From Crotalaria pallida (lineage: Eukaryota > Streptophyta > Magnoliopsida > Fabales > Fabaceae): a stretch of 64,000 bases of DNA. The DNA lies in contig CM075649.1 in the NCBI GenBank assembly GCA_037953625.1, positions 119,843,290 through 119,907,289 of the forward strand, written 5' to 3'. Under the pieces are notes generated by a model. It saw nothing but the letters and a program-made list of their open reading frames with translations. It searched no databases and was not told the DNA's origin. This document shows positions 59,170-64,000 of this stretch, one piece after another. Numbering within the stretch: the first letter of the stretch is position 1; every line of letters begins with the position of its first letter. A program made the position numbers and the translations under genes.

Positions 59170-62100
59170 TCATGAGGAACCTGCAGGAAAATTGAAGGCA
59201 GCCTTGATATTCTGGATAGTTGCACTAATAATATTATTAACGATTGTCACTGATTCCATGTTGATCCTTCCAGATGGCAAGTTATTCACTTGGATTTGAA
59301 CTGCAACTGTGATTAATGAACCGCCACCTCTCCTTCCAGTGTTGGAGCTGGTTGATGCTCCCTCTCCTCCTCCTCCTCCTCCTCCTCCTCCTCCTCCTTG
59401 GTTATGTTGTCCATCAGGTGAAATAGCAAATCCAGAAGGTAGCATAGGAATGAATGAAGGGTCATCGCCACTCATTGCCTTGTTGAGGGATTGAAGATCC
59501 ACAGGGCAATAAACCACAAGTGCACCAGAAGAATCTATGCAGGTCTCTTGGAGTATCAAAACATCATCGTTCTTGGAGTTGTTAAAAGTCTATACATAAT
59601 GCAAATATGTTAGGTACAAATTTTTGAAATTGCAATGGAAATAAAAAGGTGAAAAAAATATCTTCAATGGAAAATGTTGATCTTCTCGCATTTCTGTATC
59701 CACATTATATTTTACACTTTTTGATCATTATTAAACAAATTTTGCTTTGGAAACGATGAAAGTTTTATGATCAATAGACGTTAAGATTTTTCAACACCTA
59801 CTTAATTAAAAGACTTTCGTTTTCGAAATAACCAAAATCTTTTTATAAAAGCATGTTTGACAAAGTTTAAAATTTTATTTTAGTTTATTTTTTTGAAAAT
59901 TTAAGTCTCTTTTATAAACTAAGTTTGTTAGGTTGTTAAATTAAATTATAAAGAGAAATTATTTTTTTTTAAATTAATCTATAAAAAATATAGAGAAAAA
60001 GAGGTATAAATTAACTTAAATTTAGTTTTTAACTAAAACATTTAAACACAAAATAATCATAATTTAATTTTTCATTATACCAAACACACTAAATAATTAT
60101 AAAATACAAGTGAAAAATGGTGTTGGAAAAACTAGTATAAAAATATCATTATTGGTCCTCAACTGGGATAAGAAGGAGGGCTAACTTACCCGAAGAACGG
60201 ATATGCAGTTAGCAAGGTGAGAACCATTTGCAATTTGTGCAACCTCTTGCACAGGCATACCATTGCTGAGAACATCCCACTAAAAGAACAAAAGTAACAA
60301 AAAGAAATTAGAAGCATTATTTCGAAGTCAAAAAATCAAAATAATTATTTTCTTTATAATCAACATCAAAATAATTTGATTAACCTAGCTATACTATGTC
60401 ACAACCTGAGGTCTTTTTCTCACATCCTGAAAAAAACCAAACACAATTTCTGGAGGGATTGGGATCCAAATTGTAGTGGCAGCACTTAGAACAACACCAG
60501 TAGATTGCTGTTCAGGATCTGTGTTGTTCCTAAGGACAGTGACCCTGACTCCAATCTCATCCACTCCAGACATTGTGGTCCATTTTTGGCCATTTGATGT
60601 GCCTACACTGGCACAGAAATTGGTGACCATCCTTTGAGAAAGTTTCATCATGCTCCTCTTTCCTTCAGGAGATGTAACCCCTGAAATTCAGAACAAATGC
60701 AACTCATTAAGGGATTGAAACTAAATAGGATGACAAAGATTGTGCCAATGATGTATGCAAAATGTTTTGTTAACAACTATTGACAACAATTGGACAACAA
60801 ATATATGTTCCTTTGTTATTTTTGAAATGCACGGATCTCTCCATATATATATTTATATACCTCCTCCAAGATCATGGGAAGGATTGGTTGCAACCATTTG
60901 ATATGTTATTCTTTCACTCATTCGTTGCAGTGAAGCAACCCATCTTTCAGCCCCGAATGCCATTCCAGTATTTATCAGATTTCTGAAAAACCTATGGGGA
61001 AGAGTTTTATCTTCAGCCTCCACATGTTCAACCCATTTAACCTACATGACAACAACATAGAATATTTACTACAAGTGCCTATTAATTAGTTGAACTAAAG
61101 TAGCCAACATCAAAAATATAGTCTTAAGTTTACCTGGGATTGCCCATTAGCCATTTCTTGAATCAGAACACCAGAAGGAAAACGGCGGTGATGAGAGCGA
61201 AATTGGGGAGCAAACTGGTTGTTTTGTGGAAAATCATATGAGACATCGACTATCACCCATGTTTGCTGCTCAATCTTCTGCGAGTAGCGGAGAATATAAT
61301 ATTCTCGAGCAGAAACATGTGGAGATAGCACCTGCAACTCTTGATACATCTGAAAAAAATGTTTTGTATCAGTATATATTTCATGTTTTGTATGGAATTT
61401 GAAAGACATGATTCAATGCTACTTAATTCTATCTTACCAGCTGCAACGAACCGTTATTACTACCCATGATGCCTGAGGATAGAACCTCAATAGTCCTAGC
61501 ATTTGAAACAATGCTGGGAAAAAGTTCCTTCCACCTAGACTGCACGTTAAAATCAATCATCACATTAATATGAGCATTTCACAAAACATAATTGAAGTTG
61601 TCTATCAGATTATTAAAATAAAGAATATGAACAACTTACTGCATCCATGAACCTTTCAACCAAACTTGTGCTGTTCATCATAACAACACCCAACTCTCTT
61701 GACGATTCAACACGGACATTAGGATTCTTGATGCGAGTATATGCCTTAGGGAACATTATCTCATAAGCCTCAAAATTAAGAACTTCTCTGCCATCAATGG
61801 AGGACTTAATCCACAAGGGATCGTTTGTGTGCGAAAGCTTGATAAATTCTTCAAAAGCATTGGTAGCAGTGGTTAACATAAGGGACTTATCCATTTCTGA
61901 AAGGGAACCAGGTTGAAAAGGCATCATTGGCATAGGGTTGGAGGACGAAGCGGTCCCATGAAGAAGATCAAGATTGGGGGAAGAACCAACTCCAACACCA
62001 GCAGAAACACCGACACTAGCACTAGCACCACCGAGACTAGAACCAGTACCAAGCAATCCCTGATTCCCAAAATTAGTCCCCATAGACAAATTCCCAGGAG

Positions 62101-63239
62101 GAAAATGAATAGGCGGAATGGGAGGGAGTTGAGAAATTGGTCTTCCAATGTACTTAGAAGCAATGCTTGATACTCTATCAAGCTGCAAAGTTGCATTAAT
62201 TCACACCATTATTTCAATTTCAATTCACATACCATCCTTATATAAAATGAAAATATATGAATGTATAGCATTGCACATATTGATAAAGAATTTACCTCTT
62301 CCTTGAGTTGGATATTCTCCAATCTCATCTTCTGATCATTAAAATAATTTTCATCATTCAGAGGAGGCGGTCCGCAATTGGGACAAATGCAATTCTTCAT
62401 TGCCTCCCTAAAGGCAATGTTTTCACAGCGAATCTTATCATTCTCTGCTCGAAGGGTTGAATTGTCCTGCCTTTCATGCTGGGTCTGAATTTGTTTCATT
62501 TTTAATAAAACAAAAATAAACAAATCAATAAGTACCAATTTCCAATTTTATATTTTGCCTTAGTCAAAAACCGAGAAAAATATTTAAAAAATAAAGAAGA
62601 GCATATAATATTGTTATTAGTTAATAAAGAATAAATACAAAACACTAATGTTATGTATACATCCAGAATTCTTCATTGCATAAAAAATTGTTTTTGCTAA
62701 GACACAATCAAATACACATCTTGATGTCAATTCTGGATATACACATAACACCATTCAATAAAAAAAAAAGATTGTCGGTTCAAAAAAAAAATAAATAAAT
62801 AAAAAAAAAAGACATGCATGACTATTGATCCAAATCCAAATGTAATAATACCTTCATCTGAGTTCGACGATTTTGGAACCAGAACTTGGTCTGACTAGGA
62901 TGAAGGCCAAGTTCTCTACTTAGCTGCATCCTTTGTTTTTCATCTGGATGCGGGCACTCATTGAACAATCTAAAAAAATCATATCATATAATAATTAATA
63001 AACATTAACAATGCTTTTATTATATGTGTGGTAGTGCAAGTGCAATTATACTATATAACGGAAGAAATTATTTTAACTTACGCTTCAAGCCTCTGAATCT
63101 GCTCAGTAGTATGACGATGATATTGTCGTTTGTTTCTCCTCTGGGAACTGGAATCACCATCGTGACCGTGATGGTGGCCATGGCCTCCGGGGGATTGGGA
63201 CCCACCTCCACCACCTCCTCCGCTGCTAGCATAGTCCAT
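59170..63239 (-). CDS. HD-ZIP IV homeodomain-START transcription factor (HDG11/HDG12-like)
   Basis: Ten coding exons, all with GT-AG borders and matching phases: 63082-63239, 62852-62969, 62296-62484, 61640-62182, 61438-61539, 61134-61349, 60861-61041, 60406-60680, 60190-60279 and 59170-59589. They total 2,292 bp, 763 residues. Domains: Gly/His-rich N-terminus (1-33), homeodomain (about 35-92, WFQNRR), zipper with its CICPNC cysteine loop (93-155), Gly/Ser-rich linker, START lipid-binding domain (about 255-500), and a C-terminal START-adjacent domain with a run of about 11 glycines. The family acts in the nucleus and controls epidermal and trichome identity. The C-terminal blocks (SGALVVYCPVDLQSLN, GFAISPDG) resemble HDG11/HDG12. 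MDYASS at 63239 is chosen as the start; an in-frame ATG at 63272 would add 11 residues. Helix 3 reads PSQTKFWFQN where relatives usually have PRQ(I/V)K. The donor of exon 8 (GTTGTG) is weak. No disabling change was found. Confidence 0.93.
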
Positions 63240-63297
63240 ATGTATATATATTTTTTGGTTTTGAGTGATCAATCACCTTTTGTTTGAATCAAAATAT

Positions 63298-63598
63298 CTG
63301 CACATCACAAACAATAAGAAGAGCAACATCAGAATTCTATAAGATATATATTAAATATTGTAATTACACATGCTATTGTTTTTGGATGCAAATAATCATT
63401 TATATGAAATGCCATGAAACATAATTAAGATACTCACATTCATACAAAGATTTATATACAATATTAAATATAAATGTAACACATATGATATAATCACATG
63501 TATTTTAATGAAAGCGCACATAAAATCAAATCAAATGTTATTCACAGAGAGAAGAAAGAAGAGAAAAACAAGTGTAGCAAAGAGAGAAGGCTACTTAC
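63298..63598 (-). other. Intron in the 5' UTR of the HD-ZIP IV gene
   Basis: Minus-strand donor AACT|GTAAGTAG at 63598 and acceptor TGTGCAG at 63298, 58 bases before the chosen start. A leader intron is common in this family. An exact TAAATGTA (L1-box form) lies inside it on the plus strand at 63471-63478. Confidence 0.65.
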
Positions 63599-63599
63599 A

Positions 63600-64000
63600 G
63601 TTCAACACCGACCCTCTCAGATGATAATCACTCACTAGACCAACTTTTATGGTTTGGATGATTTTGAGAGAAGAGAAATAATGTAATGTGTGCAGTAACG
63701 ATGGTTAGGCTTATAAAGCACTGTACAATTGAGATAGGCAGAAAAATGGAAAAATAAATATTTTTCACGCGGTCACACCCCTTGAGCCAAAAGACACAAT
63801 ACTAGGTGAGACCCCCCAAAGGAAATTAAATATGCTGTGGGGTTTTCATAGAATGACAGTTTTGCCCACCCTTTCCTTTATTTCTATTGTTCGCTTACCT
63901 CATTTAAATTTTTGTTTCACCTATCTCTTTTTCTCCCTATTCTTTGTACTGTCTATTCCTAATGATTTCAACTTCATAGTCCAAACAGAAACGTACAAGT
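63600..64000 (-). promoter_or_regulatory. Leader and proximal promoter of the HD-ZIP IV gene
   Basis: A minus-strand TATA-like CTTTATAAG occurs at 63712-63720, about 115 bases upstream of the leader intron donor. The first exon is untranslated. Beyond 63730 the sequence is AT-rich. No canonical TAAATGYA box is seen in this part of the promoter. Confidence 0.4.

Noticed and set aside
61913..62170. Plus-strand frame opposite HD-ZIP IV exon 4
   Set aside because: It is a shadow of the well-supported minus-strand exon.

Overview
This is a plant nuclear window: AT-rich, eukaryotic, with spliced genes and nested LTR retrotransposons. It probably comes from a legume, because the Sirevirus-like copia elements with a third ORF resemble the SIRE family, but the species cannot be fixed from sequence alone. 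Only one apparently intact host gene is visible, at the far right on the minus strand (59170-63239): a ten-exon class IV homeodomain-leucine zipper (HD-ZIP IV) transcription factor of the HDG11/HDG12 type. A truncated, spliced gene remnant lies at 8863-9674. Nearly everything between is transposon.

Layout. (1) 1-8861: a young, non-coding, gypsy-type LTR element on the minus strand, inserted into the gene remnant at 8863-9674. (2) 9675-12334: non-coding. (3) 12335-13777: truncated LTR of a second gypsy-like family (called G). (4) 13778-15752: rearranged 3' end and LTR of a Sirevirus (C). (5) 15753-17729 and 43354-48323: Sirevirus A (gag, protease/integrase, then RT/RNase H, ORF3, polypurine tracts, LTR), split by nested insertions. 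(6) 17730-37800: a non-autonomous element with two LTRs of about 6.3 kb around an internal region of only 1.3 kb. Its 3' LTR carries two solo LTRs (29767-32637 and 33643-37081), each with a clean 5-bp target duplication, and the matching empty sites are preserved in the sister 5' LTR. (7) 37801-43353: a truncated minus-strand gypsy-like element (D). (8) 48324-48781: LTR fragment of family G. (9) 48782-57569: Sirevirus B (gag, pol, ORF3, polypurine tracts, 3' LTR). (10) 57570-57717: gypsy integrase relic. (11) host gene region.

Main discovery candidate. Short CpG-centred palindromes occur in regular arrays in non-coding parts of these elements. One set uses TTAATCGATTAA and the other ACTCGAGT. 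In both sets palindromes come mostly in pairs with centres 19-21 bp apart. The first set commonly alternates 20 and 33 bp (together 53 bp, about five helical turns). The same spacing appears in gypsy-like LTRs, in copia/Sirevirus LTRs and in the pol-ORF3 gap of both Sireviruses, although the sequence between palindromes is not conserved. Each element uses one palindrome type throughout. Both Sireviruses carry a homologous third ORF directly downstream of such an array. This suggests, as inference only, a lineage-specific DNA-binding platform, possibly read by the ORF3 protein or a host factor and shared by non-coding elements.

A second signal is a series of hairpins with compensating arm changes in element 1 (5280-5560), repeated once in the LTR of element D; hairpin clusters of other sequence occur in both solo LTRs.
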